Source of the DNA: Cyclobacterium roseum
GTDB lineage: Bacteria; Bacteroidota; Bacteroidia; Cytophagales; Cyclobacteriaceae
Assembly (NCBI RefSeq): GCF_010119225.1
Contig: NZ_WNKF01000009.1
Coordinates: forward strand, 168,113-232,112
Direction: 5' to 3'
DNA length: 64,000 bases
This document shows, one piece after another, positions 8,070 to 17,617 of this stretch. The translations under genes and the position numbers were made by a program. Below the pieces are notes generated by a model. The model searched no databases. It had not been told where the DNA came from and saw only the letters and a program-made list of their open reading frames with translations. Position 1 is the stretch's first letter, and every line of letters starts with the position of its first letter.

Positions 8070-8346
8070 CTATCTTTTTAGCCACTTCGAAAAATTAGTA
8101 TCCACCTGTACCTCTTTAATTGATGTCTTTGTAGTTTTAAATCAATTTAACAAGTCTTCATTTTCACTACCCGGTAATTTGCATTAAATGCTTTTCGGTG
8201 TTTAAAACCAAAACATTCTCGAAATAATTTAAGCTTCCTTGCTACTTCTCTTCCGCGAATTTAAACAGGTAGTTTTTAAAAAATAATCTTATTTTGTTAA
8301 ACATTTAATATTTAAAACTATAGTCGTACAAAATTAAACCCATTGA
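8070..8346 (-). other. Degraded AT-rich sequence between RHS cassettes
   Basis: Upstream of the relic tip another short in-frame piece (TSIKEVQVDTNFSKWLKR-stop, about 8070-8138) may be the end of a second degraded tip. The rest (8140-8346) is AT-rich and has no open frame of note. Confidence 0.35.
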
Positions 8347-9057
8347 TTAATATTCTAAAAATATTTCTTGTGTGAAAATTGAATTCATTAAAGAATCACT
8401 TTCTGATGGAACTATTTCTATATCAAATTTAATGCTTTTTTGTTGACCAGTTTCCTTTTGAAACTCAACCAAGTAGTAATTTTTTTCAATCCTTTTTGAA
8501 ATTAGCTTTTCCTTTGAATTTAAATAATAGAATTTAAATTCACCATCAAATGGGAAATAATTTTTTAGTAACAATTTTACCTTATCATCACTTATCCATT
8601 CTGAATCTACCAATTTCAAATTCAACGCATTGTATCTTTTTCTTCCATTTTCTATCATATCTAAATATAAAATGTCACCGTTGTATTTAAATTCCCTGGT
8701 AGTTATTAAGTTATGGTATATTTCTTTGGTTAACGAATCATTTACTTTTTGCTTTTCTACTTCACTTGAGAAATATTTATAGGTATTATATGAAATAGAA
8801 TCGATATTACTTTCTTTCGACTTAATAATAAACATCCCCTGATCATCAAATGATTGTTCTAAAACCAATTCCCTCTCGTTATTGTAAATTTCAATTTTAT
8901 CCAATAAAATTGAATTTTTTAGAAGATTAAGCCTTATTTCCCCTAATTCCCCAATCAAAATTATTGGTTTATCATCTCGTATATGATATTTATTCTTTTC
9001 TTGACTACAAGAAATTACCAAAATCAAAAATACAATTAATATTTTATTCATTTTCAT
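8347..9057 (-). CDS. Lipoprotein, probable immunity protein for the RHS tip
   Basis: A 236-residue lipoprotein with a lipobox ILVISC (Cys at about residue 17) after a hydrophobic MKMNKILIVFLIL. The mature part is lysine- and asparagine-rich with many short predicted strands (IILIGELGEIRLNLLKNSIL, ELVLEQSFDDQGMFIIKS, DGEFKFYYLNSKEKLI). The ATG lies inside the end of the RHS gene, overlapping by 14 bp, so it is translated with the tip. Both are clearly more AT-rich than the RHS core. In polymorphic toxin loci the gene directly after the variable tip is the immunity gene; a membrane-anchored immunity protein would fit a toxin acting in the envelope. No family is recognised. Confidence 0.65.
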   Translation of the reverse strand: MKMNKILIVFLILVISCSQEKNKYHIRDDKPIILIGELGEIRLNLLKNSILLDKIEIYNNERELVLEQSFDDQGMFIIKSKESNIDSISYNTYKYFSSEVEKQKVNDSLTKEIYHNLITTREFKYNGDILYLDMIENGRKRYNALNLKLVDSEWISDDKVKLLLKNYFPFDGEFKFYYLNSKEKLISKRIEKNYYLVEFQKETGQQKSIKFDIEIVPSESDSLMNSIFTQEIFLEY

Positions 9058-12000
9058 CCAAACTTTCTAATGCCCTTTTTCCCTCATTTAAACCATTTCT
9101 AGTACCAGTAACTTGCATGGTATCCGATCCTATAACTCTTTTATAACTAACACTTCTTCCGTTTCCATTGCTATATGTTTTAACATCAAAAAACGCAGTG
9201 TCATTTTCACTTTGGGATTTAATTTCACTGCTTATTTTTTCGTCAGTAGTAGTTTCAATCAAATAATTCGATGTTTCAGATGTTAATCCAAATATGGCAC
9301 CAATAGCATTTGCAATTTTTTCCATAACATTTCCTGATGGTCCGCTTTTTGCCACCCCATCGATGCCATCTGTATTAACAAAGCCACCTATATTTCCTAT
9401 TGTTCCAACATCCATTGGGCCACTTGATCCTTCAGAAACCGTAACAATACCTGAAGGCTGACTATTACTTGTTCCAATCCTTGAGCTTTTAAAACCAAAG
9501 AAATTATCAGCTGTTGTTTTCAGAAATCCAAATTGCTCCTGAACCTCTGAAAAGAAAACTGAACCGGATGACGGTGGGCAGCAGTTTTTAGGAGCCATCC
9601 CATCAGGATCAATAAACCTTATCGGGTTGTTAAATGCATAATTATAAGGGGAATGCCTTCTCATCTGCCCCGCCAACGGATCTACAGTCATCCACCTCCC
9701 AACAGCCGGATCATAAAACCTCGCCCCGTAATCGTATAAATTCAGGCCATCTTGTAATTCCTTCCCATTATACAAATACCGATTCTCCTTCACCCCCTCG
9801 CGTTGAAAGCCCAAACCAGTCAACTCCAAACCCCAGGGATCGTAGTGGGTTTCCTGAACCACCGGTGAATGGATCGTCTCTACGGTGAAATCGTCGAACC
9901 AGACGTGTTCTGATGTTTCATTTACCAGAAAGGCTTCCATATAACCTTCCTTACTAATATACAGCTCTTTTTCCAGTTTTTCATGTCCGTTAGCTGCTTT
10001 TTTACTGAGCAACTCCTTGCCGCTTTTATAAAGTTTTCCCTGCTTATCGTACAAAGCATACATCATATAGGCCTCAGGGGCGGCTTTTTGCTGCAGGTCT
10101 CTGATCACCAAATCGACCAAGTGTAAAATCCCCAAACTCGTTGGTGCCGAATTGGAAATGCCTATTTCCCGCAAATCAGCGATCAATCCTTCCCTGATGC
10201 CGGCTTTGATAAAATCATCCGGGCGGATACTGGTCTTGCCCGGTGCTTCGTATTTCGCCTGCACAGACAGTTTGAGTCGGCTGCCCGATTCCACCGCTTG
10301 TCTGCGCGAGGGCCCCAACAGCCTTCCACGGCCTGCATTCAGCCAGGCAACCTGTGTTCCTCCGGGAGTCGTATTGTGCTCCGGACCTAGCTGCCTGCTG
10401 GCAGCAATTTGACCAAAATCTTCCGCTTCCCTCTTTGCATGTGCCTTTTCCATAGTGGCAACTACCCGCTCGGTTAAGGGTTTCCGGATCACCTGGCGCA
10501 CGTTGCCCAGATGGTCCCGAAGAAAAAATTCATAGATAGCCTTTCCCGACTCAAACACCACCCTGCCCTCTTCATGAAGCATGTAGTCCAGCCGGCCATC
10601 GGTGAACACAAAATCACCGGCATAATGGGTCTCTTTTGTCAGCGTTCCATTTCGGTAGGAAGCCTGCCGACGCTTGGTTCCTGCAGCATCGTAGGCGTAT
10701 TTCAGCTTTTGCCCACCCTCAAAGACAAACTCCTCTGGTAGGTTCAGGTGATTGTACGACACAGCCCTGAGGTTTTTGTCCTGATTGTTCCGTTGGTTGC
10801 CATTGGCATCATAATCGTATAAACCGTTGGCTTGGTTCGGCTTGAAATCGGAAGATATATATACTTTTTCGGATTGGCTATCCTTTACCCGGGTCAGTTG
10901 GTTTCCATATTCGCCGAGCGTTGTATTGCGATCGTATTCGTATTTCAGGTTATCCACCACCGCATATTCCTTTTCCGTTCTGGCTCCTCTCCTTCGCAGG
11001 CTTTTGAGGTTACCATTGGCATCATAGCTGATCTGATCCAGCGTATAGCGGTTCTTTTCAGCGGCTGCAGCAGGAACCATATAGTCCGCCTGAAGCAGTC
11101 TGCCCGGTTTATCGTAGGTATAGGTATACTGCCGGACCATCCCATCCATTCCCGTCCACCCGGTGGCGGTAATGTTACCATCCCACCGTTTTCCACTCTC
11201 TTGGTACTGCAGGCTCTGGGAAAAAAGTCCCGGAGAGGAACTTCCTATTTCCGCTAACCAGCCCCGGATAGTGTATCTGTAATCCTGACCAGCATCGGGA
11301 ATGGCAGGGAAATGAACTCCGGATTTCCTCCCTAGTTCATCGTAGCTATAACTTGCGAGGGTAATCGTAGCTCCATTATCGATCTGCTGGCTAATACTGG
11401 AAAGCAGACCGGCCTGGTTATAGGAATACATCTTCCGTATCTTCATATTAACCGGCTGAATCAATTCCGTAAGCGTCTCCGTTACCTGGTCTTCAAAATT
11501 GTACCTACTGGAGCGTCTGATGGTTCCCCCCAAAGGATGCTCTTCCAGGGATTGTATCTCACGGCCTTTGTCGTCGTAGAAATAGGAGCTGGTATAATAC
11601 CTGCCGGTTTCCAGGTCTTTGACTTTCATTGTGGTCAGCAATCCAGTGCTGCGGGTAGAGGGAGACCGAGGGTATTCCGGGGCTTGCCTGTATTTTTTTG
11701 CGGGCGTATTTTCATAACGATCGTAGTAATACAGCGTAAGAATCTCCCCCTCTTCCATCGGAAAAACACTGTTTCCCGATTTTTCTACGGCTCCAATAAT
11801 TCCTGAAAAATTACTACCGCTTCGGGCTTTAAAATGGAGGCCAGGCCTAAACACGATACTTTCCGAAGTTCGAAAGACCTCCTGCCCGGTATAGTTGGAT
11901 GTAACCAGCTTTTTGCCGGTTTTCCAATTTCCGGTGTCCCAGTCATTTCTTGACGGCTCTACAGATGGCTGCCGGTCAAGTTCATGCTGTATCGCCGAAA

Positions 12001-13579
12001 CACTTCTACTGTCTGAAACAAGGCCGATTTTCACAGGCCTGTCAAATGCATCGTGCCGAGTATATTGCCATTTGCCATCTTTTCTAAGTTCGCCATCCTG
12101 AAAGCCCACCTGCCTGTCCAGTCGGTCATACAACAGGTACTCAATGGCTTTTCCGGGAAGCTTTTTCGCCACCAGGCGCCTCCTACCGTCGTACCGGTAG
12201 CAAAAATATTGCGCCTCCGACAAATTTGGGTCTATGGACAATTCCCAGCCTTTGGTATGCAGAATTTCAACGGCTTTCGGAGGCATTACCACTCTGAGAT
12301 CGCCAAAATCATCGAAAACGTAGTACGTACTAAGCCAGCCGGTGTGCCCTCCCGATTCGTTACTGGCAGTAACCTGTGTCCTTTTTAATACCTCCCTGCC
12401 TTGGTCATCGGTGAATGTCAGTTCACGAAGATTGTCTTCATTATCGGTGATCTCCACCCACAGACTGCCCTCCTGCCATTCCCCCCGGAATTCCGGAAGC
12501 CCCTTTCCGTTTATTTCAAACCGTTTCACATCATCCTCCAGGCTGTTGGATCTTCTGTAGAATTTAGTTTCTTTTCCACTGCCCATCTTCCAGGCATTCC
12601 CTGGAGCCGATTTTTTTGCTATTCTATTTAATGGAGAGAATTCATATGCTGTTTCCTGGTAGCCACGAGAATCATTGAAGGCTTGCTGGAAATAATCCCC
12701 ATGCAATGCCTGCACATTTTCCCTGTAAAGCCCTATTTGCTGCCCTGAACCAGGAAAGGGAAGGAATTCCAACGCTTGCCTGCCTGCTTCATCGTAAGCG
12801 AAGGGAGTGATAAGATCCTGACCCATAGACGTAGCCGTCACGTTTACCAATTGCTCCTTTCTGCCAATTCCGTCGTAATAGGTGTTCGTTTGATGGATTG
12901 ACTCAGGGGTACTTTCCAGTAGAGCACCGACAGACTGTATGGGTTGCCTGGCACGGTAGCTGCTGATCCGATTCCGGTTTTCTGCCAGTACTTTTACCGT
13001 AACCGGAATCTTATCTGTCAGGCAGCCAGTTTTTATGTGCTGATAAGCCAGGTAGTAGGTTTTGTTTTCGAAAAGCATCGGAGTCAGAAACTGTTTTCTC
13101 CCCGATACTTTTCTAGTCTGGTCTGAATCATACCAACGATAAGTAAACCCTTCGGGAGCAGGGTTAGCAATAAGTCTTGCCCTTCCTTTGCGGACAAGGG
13201 TTACTTCCGGTGCTGATGGAGTTGCTTGCGGACAGGGGCGTTGGCTTTTCACTTCTACGACCTTACTGTCGTATAAATAACTCCCAAATTCGCTGTAACC
13301 ATAAAACACCTCGTAATGGCCTGGCTCGGAAAAGATCAGGCTTAGCCCTGATACGTCCGATCGCTCCCGCTGTCCTCCCGAGTGCATCCAGTTAAAACTG
13401 CCATTTGACAGCGCATTTACCCGCCGATAATTTGTATAAAAAGCGACATTAAAAAAGGCTTCCTCGCCGATCGCTATAGATGCAGGACCGGAGATAGTCA
13501 CTGAGGTAATTTCTTCCTGTCCAAACAAGCGGCCAAATGAAACAAAAAGCACGAGGGAAAAGTGAAAAAGTGTTTTCAT
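9044..13579 (-). CDS. Secreted RHS repeat protein with DUF6443-like region and variable C-terminal tip
   Basis: A 1511-residue protein with a signal peptide (MKTLFHFSLVLFVSFGRLFG). Residues about 22-200 hold Ig/PKD-like strands. Residues about 205-350 match the DUF6443 region of Bacteroidota RHS proteins (YDGIGRKEQL, FAYDEAGRQALEFLPFPGSG). Many YD repeats follow (YDRLDRQVGFQDGE, YDELGRKSGV, YDANGNLKSL). The RHS-core hallmark is at about 1265-1330 (YLYNGKELQDGLNLYDYGAR, FYDPAVGRWMTVDPLAGQ, NPIRFIDPDGMAP). The last 181 residues (1331-1511, bases 9047-9589) form a variable tip, AT-rich, starting KNCCPPSSGS. The RHS shell would hold the tip, which is released on contact; that part is family knowledge. 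The tip itself is not recognised. Confidence 0.88.
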   Translation of the reverse strand: MKTLFHFSLVLFVSFGRLFGQEEITSVTISGPASIAIGEEAFFNVAFYTNYRRVNALSNGSFNWMHSGGQRERSDVSGLSLIFSEPGHYEVFYGYSEFGSYLYDSKVVEVKSQRPCPQATPSAPEVTLVRKGRARLIANPAPEGFTYRWYDSDQTRKVSGRKQFLTPMLFENKTYYLAYQHIKTGCLTDKIPVTVKVLAENRNRISSYRARQPIQSVGALLESTPESIHQTNTYYDGIGRKEQLVNVTATSMGQDLITPFAYDEAGRQALEFLPFPGSGQQIGLYRENVQALHGDYFQQAFNDSRGYQETAYEFSPLNRIAKKSAPGNAWKMGSGKETKFYRRSNSLEDDVKRFEINGKGLPEFRGEWQEGSLWVEITDNEDNLRELTFTDDQGREVLKRTQVTASNESGGHTGWLSTYYVFDDFGDLRVVMPPKAVEILHTKGWELSIDPNLSEAQYFCYRYDGRRRLVAKKLPGKAIEYLLYDRLDRQVGFQDGELRKDGKWQYTRHDAFDRPVKIGLVSDSRSVSAIQHELDRQPSVEPSRNDWDTGNWKTGKKLVTSNYTGQEVFRTSESIVFRPGLHFKARSGSNFSGIIGAVEKSGNSVFPMEEGEILTLYYYDRYENTPAKKYRQAPEYPRSPSTRSTGLLTTMKVKDLETGRYYTSSYFYDDKGREIQSLEEHPLGGTIRRSSRYNFEDQVTETLTELIQPVNMKIRKMYSYNQAGLLSSISQQIDNGATITLASYSYDELGRKSGVHFPAIPDAGQDYRYTIRGWLAEIGSSSPGLFSQSLQYQESGKRWDGNITATGWTGMDGMVRQYTYTYDKPGRLLQADYMVPAAAAEKNRYTLDQISYDANGNLKSLRRRGARTEKEYAVVDNLKYEYDRNTTLGEYGNQLTRVKDSQSEKVYISSDFKPNQANGLYDYDANGNQRNNQDKNLRAVSYNHLNLPEEFVFEGGQKLKYAYDAAGTKRRQASYRNGTLTKETHYAGDFVFTDGRLDYMLHEEGRVVFESGKAIYEFFLRDHLGNVRQVIRKPLTERVVATMEKAHAKREAEDFGQIAASRQLGPEHNTTPGGTQVAWLNAGRGRLLGPSRRQAVESGSRLKLSVQAKYEAPGKTSIRPDDFIKAGIREGLIADLREIGISNSAPTSLGILHLVDLVIRDLQQKAAPEAYMMYALYDKQGKLYKSGKELLSKKAANGHEKLEKELYISKEGYMEAFLVNETSEHVWFDDFTVETIHSPVVQETHYDPWGLELTGLGFQREGVKENRYLYNGKELQDGLNLYDYGARFYDPAVGRWMTVDPLAGQMRRHSPYNYAFNNPIRFIDPDGMAPKNCCPPSSGSVFFSEVQEQFGFLKTTADNFFGFKSSRIGTSNSQPSGIVTVSEGSSGPMDVGTIGNIGGFVNTDGIDGVAKSGPSGNVMEKIANAIGAIFGLTSETSNYLIETTTDEKISSEIKSQSENDTAFFDVKTYSNGNGRSVSYKRVIGSDTMQVTGTRNGLNEGKRALESLDENE

Positions 13580-14016
13580 AGCCCTTCTCGTTTAAGGTAT
13601 AGCGTTTGCAACACATTTCCAGTATTTCCCTTGGAAACCAGTATTATTACCTCCCCGGTCTTTGACAGCTTATAAACCCTATCCGGTCCGTTTTCATGGG
13701 ACAGGTGCAAAGCAGCATTCTTCATTTTCCAGGTTCCGCTGAGCATTTGGGATTTACCACCCAACAGCCAGTAGGCCTCAAAGCGTCCATCCGGGTAAAA
13801 AATGTATTTCCTCGTTTCAAGGGAAGCTAAAAACATTTCCTGAACAGGCGGGGGCATGGCAGTGAATTTATTATCCCCTTGCTTTTGAAGTGCCTGTATC
13901 TGCAATCCAAGGTCAAGCTCCCAGGCACCTGCCAATGACGATTCATTAGCTACTTCTTGAGCTAAAACTCTAAAGGGGATGCTGACTAAAATAAATAGAT
14001 AAAGTAGTGGTTTCAT
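13576..14016 (-). CDS. Secreted lipocalin-like small protein of the RHS operon
   Basis: A 146-residue exported protein with signal peptide MKPLLYLFILVSIPFRVLAQ. The mature part begins with LAGAWELDLG and has a strand series (RKYIFYPDGRFEAYWLLGG, QMLSGTWKMKNAALHLSHE, RVYKLSKTGEVIILVSK) like the lipocalin-like DUF4488/DUF5004 families of Bacteroidota. Stop and RHS start overlap by four bases (ATGA), and the upstream RHS gene ends eight bases before its ATG. It is therefore an integral operon member, possibly a chaperone or partner of the RHS proteins. That role is inference. Confidence 0.65.
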   Translation of the reverse strand: MKPLLYLFILVSIPFRVLAQEVANESSLAGAWELDLGLQIQALQKQGDNKFTAMPPPVQEMFLASLETRKYIFYPDGRFEAYWLLGGKSQMLSGTWKMKNAALHLSHENGPDRVYKLSKTGEVIILVSKGNTGNVLQTLYLKREGL

Positions 14017-14023
14017 GGTTTCT

Positions 14024-17000
14024 TTAGGGTATCAGATAGGAATATTCGTGGTATTCTTTCAAAAATCCATCCTGATCACGGACAGACGCCAGCCTTCCAA
14101 AAGCATCGTATTCATAAAACATGGCCGCATTTCGGCTGTCCAACACACTGGTTATACCCCTTAAAGGCGCATAAGTAAACGTCGTCATCTGTGCCTCTTC
14201 GGGATGAAGCCTTAGCTCGTCAATGTAGATTCCTTCTCCTTTAATGGTAATGGCAGGATTCGTTACCGACCGCTCAATCAGCTTCCACTCGGTAGTTAAG
14301 CTTTCTGACTTCCCCATAAAGAACCAGGTGCGGGTCCCTGAGACGGCTTTTGCCCAAAAACTTAATTTGAATGCATTGCTTTCACTTGCACCCGGAATAC
14401 CTCCAGAAACCTGACCGTTTGATAGTAAATACACCTTTTTTCCTGCTTTGGCAGACGTTTCCGGCAGGGGTATTTCTTTCCCTTCATAGGTCCACCCTCC
14501 CTTCTCCTCGCTTTCAAATGAAGTAAAGGCAATCTGATTTCTTTCGGCATTTTCTACCATGGCTACAGGAAATGAGCCATCCAATCCATATAAAAATGCA
14601 GATGGCTTCCCGCCAGCTCTGCTCATCTGGATTACATTTCCTGATCGATCATATCGATCGATTCTAATTCCGGATTGGTAGCGTTCGTCTGCTTTTAGAT
14701 TTCCTGCATCATCGAATCTGGCCTGAGAATAAGAGGCCCTTTTCACCGGGTTAACTGCCTCAAAAAAGTAGACTTCGTCTATTTTGTACCTACCTGTCCC
14801 CCGGAAAGATTCTTTGAATGTAGTTACTTGTCCGGAAATAATCCGTTCTTCCCCCTCCTCGCCATGTTTTATAATTGTATAGGTCTCTATCGGGGTATGC
14901 AACCGGTTTTGCAGGAACATTTGGTGATATACAAAGGCCTGTCCGGACAGTTGTGATTTAAAAGCTGAAAGGTCTGAAACGTACCTGCTCACCTTGATGG
15001 TCGATCTCAGGCTTGCATCTGTTCGTTTTTCTTCCTTAACCAACTGCAGAAAATCAGGGTGGTATTCATACTCGGTGACAGTAGTGAAGTCTTTAAATCC
15101 AGGAGAAAGCAATTTTTCCTCCACTTTCGACTGTTTATAAACTCCCGTAGTTTTGTTCTGAGTAGTAATAATGTATTCGAACGCATCGTACAAAATAATA
15201 TTTTGCCTACACATCGTGAAATACGGATGACTGAAGTTGCCGCTCTGATGGACGTATTGATGCACTCCCTGCCCGATAGGCTGCTCGTCTGGTCTGTAGT
15301 TCTTGTATTGAATGGACGTAACCGCCTGAATTTCTTCCTTGCCGTCGTAGATGGTTTTTTTGGTCAATTTCCCCCTTGCCCAGGCCATGGAATTAATAAA
15401 GGGCTTCGTGGACGTACCAAAGGGATAACCAACAACTTTATCGGGTATATGCAGCTTATTATCGAATTCGTAAACCGTCTTGCCATTTTCCGGGCCTCCG
15501 GTTTCGTATTCAGTCACGATGGGATACACCACAGGGCATTCCTCATATCCTCTTCCCGTCACCGCATTTGAAAAGTACATCCTGCTTCTATACCGCAATG
15601 AGGACGTGCTGGTTCCTGTTTTAAAATACCTTGTATTTGAATAAAGAAACTTATCCAATGTGAAATTCTTATACCCGCTTCCCGGCCCATTACCACCGTA
15701 GGCATAGGTTTTTATTAGCGTGTCTGTACCTGTGAACGTCCTGACATTCTTCACCCTTAGCCCGCCCGCATAATGCACCTTTTCCAGAATGCGGTACTGA
15801 TGTGGTTCAAAATCAAACTCTGAATATCCGCCGGTGGGATAGGTGATTCTTTTCAGGGTACCTTCTTTCAGGTAAGTGGTATCCGTATTTCTATCTGCCG
15901 AACCAAAATAAACCGTATATCCGGTTGTTAAATCTACATCGGTAGGGGGTATCAGGTCGGCATTCGGCTTGTTATTGAAAAAACCAAAATTATCAATTCT
16001 AAAGCTGTTATTGGCCTGGTCCCAAGAAAAGGTATCTGTGTAATAACTAAAGCTATACTGATTGATCAGCGTATTTGCGCCATCTTTTATCAGCAGGCCG
16101 TCCAGCTTTAATCGATAGTTTTCACTGCGGCTTCTATTCTGAAAATATTCATCCAGGTCAAATTCAACCTGCTTCAACAACAAATAGTCGTTGCCAGCCT
16201 TTTCATATACCTCTATTCGGTCCAGATGATTAAGCCCAGGTTGGTCCAGCCTTTTGGAGCCCAAAATAAATTTTACCATTCCGGTTTTAAACCTGATTTC
16301 GGATATCCCCAGTTGGGTAGACGAGGTGTTTGAATACAGGGTGGAAATGTTGGTATCCAGATTAGGACAGTCCAAGTCGTTATTGGCCAAGAAAGTACAA
16401 TCATCCAAAAGGGTTACATGATTGTTTACCGCCTGTTGATGGAATTTCCCTACATTCTGGTAAGAAAAAGAAATAAAATCGTCCGTATCAGGGGCCGATA
16501 TTTCCATCAAATACCAGGTAGAAACATATCCCTCCGATCCGCCCGAAGTAATGTATTCGGTTGCCCGGTCCTCATTGCTACCTTTGCCAAAACGATATCG
16601 GATACCGTTATCATCGAGCATTTCGAATTGGTCAAGGTTCTCCGTATAGGATATTTTCAGGGGAAGGTTGGGAATCAAAAAAGGGTCTGTCCCTCCTTGC
16701 CTCAGGTAAAACTTTCCGCTGTGCCCCGGCACCTGGTAGGAAAACAGATCCGCCTCCCGATCAATGAGATCCACAGACATCTTTTTGTATTCGTAAAAAC
16801 TACAGTCGGGTGTATTGGGAACCTCGTAATTGTTGATATTGCGGAGAAAACTGGTTTCATCCGGCTTATTGTTGACATTGCGGGAAATAAAGCCTCCTGC
16901 CATTAGCGACCAGCCAAGCCCTACCCAACTGGCCTGATCGGTATATTTAATGCCAGAAGCGTGGTAACTCAACCGTATGGGTAAATGTAAGGGTCCACTC

Positions 17001-17209
17001 TTCACCTCAAAAACAGGTACAGAAATATCGGGCAGCCCGGTATATAAGTTTACCGGATAATCACCAAATTTTTCCATAGCCGCCACATTAGGTGTTTTTT
17101 GTTGGGATTTAGGGCTTAACCTATTCGCGACTTCGGCAGGTCCCTGCGCCTGAAGCTGGCAGCAGATGGTGATACAAAAAATCACCGTTGCCCATGAATT
17201 GCTATTCAT
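14024..17209 (-). CDS. Secreted RHS/YD repeat protein (upstream partner)
   Basis: A 1061-residue exported protein, signal peptide about MNSNSWATVIFCITICCQLQ. The N-terminal block GDYPVNLYTGLPDISVPVFE, then LPIRLSYHASGIKYTDQASW and VGLGWSLMAGGFISR, is the signature of the Bacteroidota SpvB-like RHS partner protein. A long YD/RHS region follows (RIDRYDRSGNVIQM, FYEYDAFGRLASVRDQDG). It ends with KEYHEYSYLIP rather than a toxin tip, so it has no RHS-core hallmark or variable domain. It is the first gene of the RHS operon and probably supplies an associated surface or shell component. This family is almost always encoded just before a DUF6443 RHS protein. Confidence 0.82.
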   Translation of the reverse strand: MNSNSWATVIFCITICCQLQAQGPAEVANRLSPKSQQKTPNVAAMEKFGDYPVNLYTGLPDISVPVFEVKSGPLHLPIRLSYHASGIKYTDQASWVGLGWSLMAGGFISRNVNNKPDETSFLRNINNYEVPNTPDCSFYEYKKMSVDLIDREADLFSYQVPGHSGKFYLRQGGTDPFLIPNLPLKISYTENLDQFEMLDDNGIRYRFGKGSNEDRATEYITSGGSEGYVSTWYLMEISAPDTDDFISFSYQNVGKFHQQAVNNHVTLLDDCTFLANNDLDCPNLDTNISTLYSNTSSTQLGISEIRFKTGMVKFILGSKRLDQPGLNHLDRIEVYEKAGNDYLLLKQVEFDLDEYFQNRSRSENYRLKLDGLLIKDGANTLINQYSFSYYTDTFSWDQANNSFRIDNFGFFNNKPNADLIPPTDVDLTTGYTVYFGSADRNTDTTYLKEGTLKRITYPTGGYSEFDFEPHQYRILEKVHYAGGLRVKNVRTFTGTDTLIKTYAYGGNGPGSGYKNFTLDKFLYSNTRYFKTGTSTSSLRYRSRMYFSNAVTGRGYEECPVVYPIVTEYETGGPENGKTVYEFDNKLHIPDKVVGYPFGTSTKPFINSMAWARGKLTKKTIYDGKEEIQAVTSIQYKNYRPDEQPIGQGVHQYVHQSGNFSHPYFTMCRQNIILYDAFEYIITTQNKTTGVYKQSKVEEKLLSPGFKDFTTVTEYEYHPDFLQLVKEEKRTDASLRSTIKVSRYVSDLSAFKSQLSGQAFVYHQMFLQNRLHTPIETYTIIKHGEEGEERIISGQVTTFKESFRGTGRYKIDEVYFFEAVNPVKRASYSQARFDDAGNLKADERYQSGIRIDRYDRSGNVIQMSRAGGKPSAFLYGLDGSFPVAMVENAERNQIAFTSFESEEKGGWTYEGKEIPLPETSAKAGKKVYLLSNGQVSGGIPGASESNAFKLSFWAKAVSGTRTWFFMGKSESLTTEWKLIERSVTNPAITIKGEGIYIDELRLHPEEAQMTTFTYAPLRGITSVLDSRNAAMFYEYDAFGRLASVRDQDGFLKEYHEYSYLIP

Positions 17210-17617
17210 AGCTAATCGATTTTTGTGAATAAATAAAACAGAGTGATAAAGGCAGATGGACTGCCCTCATGCTTTATAGAAATCGACAACCGATAAGCAA
17301 TACTGGCACTACAGTAGGATGCAGAAGAAAAACGCCACCTATCGGCAAAAAATCCGGCTCAGTTGGTTTTATAAAACCGGATTTTAAAGAATGTAAATGA
17401 TTCGTAAAATTAATTGAAAGACCTTCACGACAAGGGCTCAACCTCCACAGGTCATGAAAATACCGGATGCCTAAAAAGCATTTGACAACGGGATTTCCTT
17501 TTGAAAAGCTTAGGAAATACCTTCCACCGCTTAAATTAAGAAAAAAATAATTTACTCCAAATTTTTAGTACAATTTTTATTGATTGACAACTGTTTCAGT
17601 GTCCTAAAAACGAAAAA
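17210..17617. other. Intergenic region upstream of the RHS operon
   Basis: Contains the terminator of the DUF4197 gene (17345-17385) and then the presumed RHS promoter region. No exact TAnnTTTG element is seen next to the start at 17209. No gene is supported. Confidence 0.4.
17345..17385 (-). terminator. Probable rho-independent terminator of the DUF4197 gene
   Basis: On the minus strand AAAATCCGG pairs with CCGGATTTT around an inner GGTTTTATAAAACC hairpin; the 3' arm runs into a stretch of six T. It lies about 230 bp after the gene, so the transcript would have a long 3' end. Confidence 0.55.
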
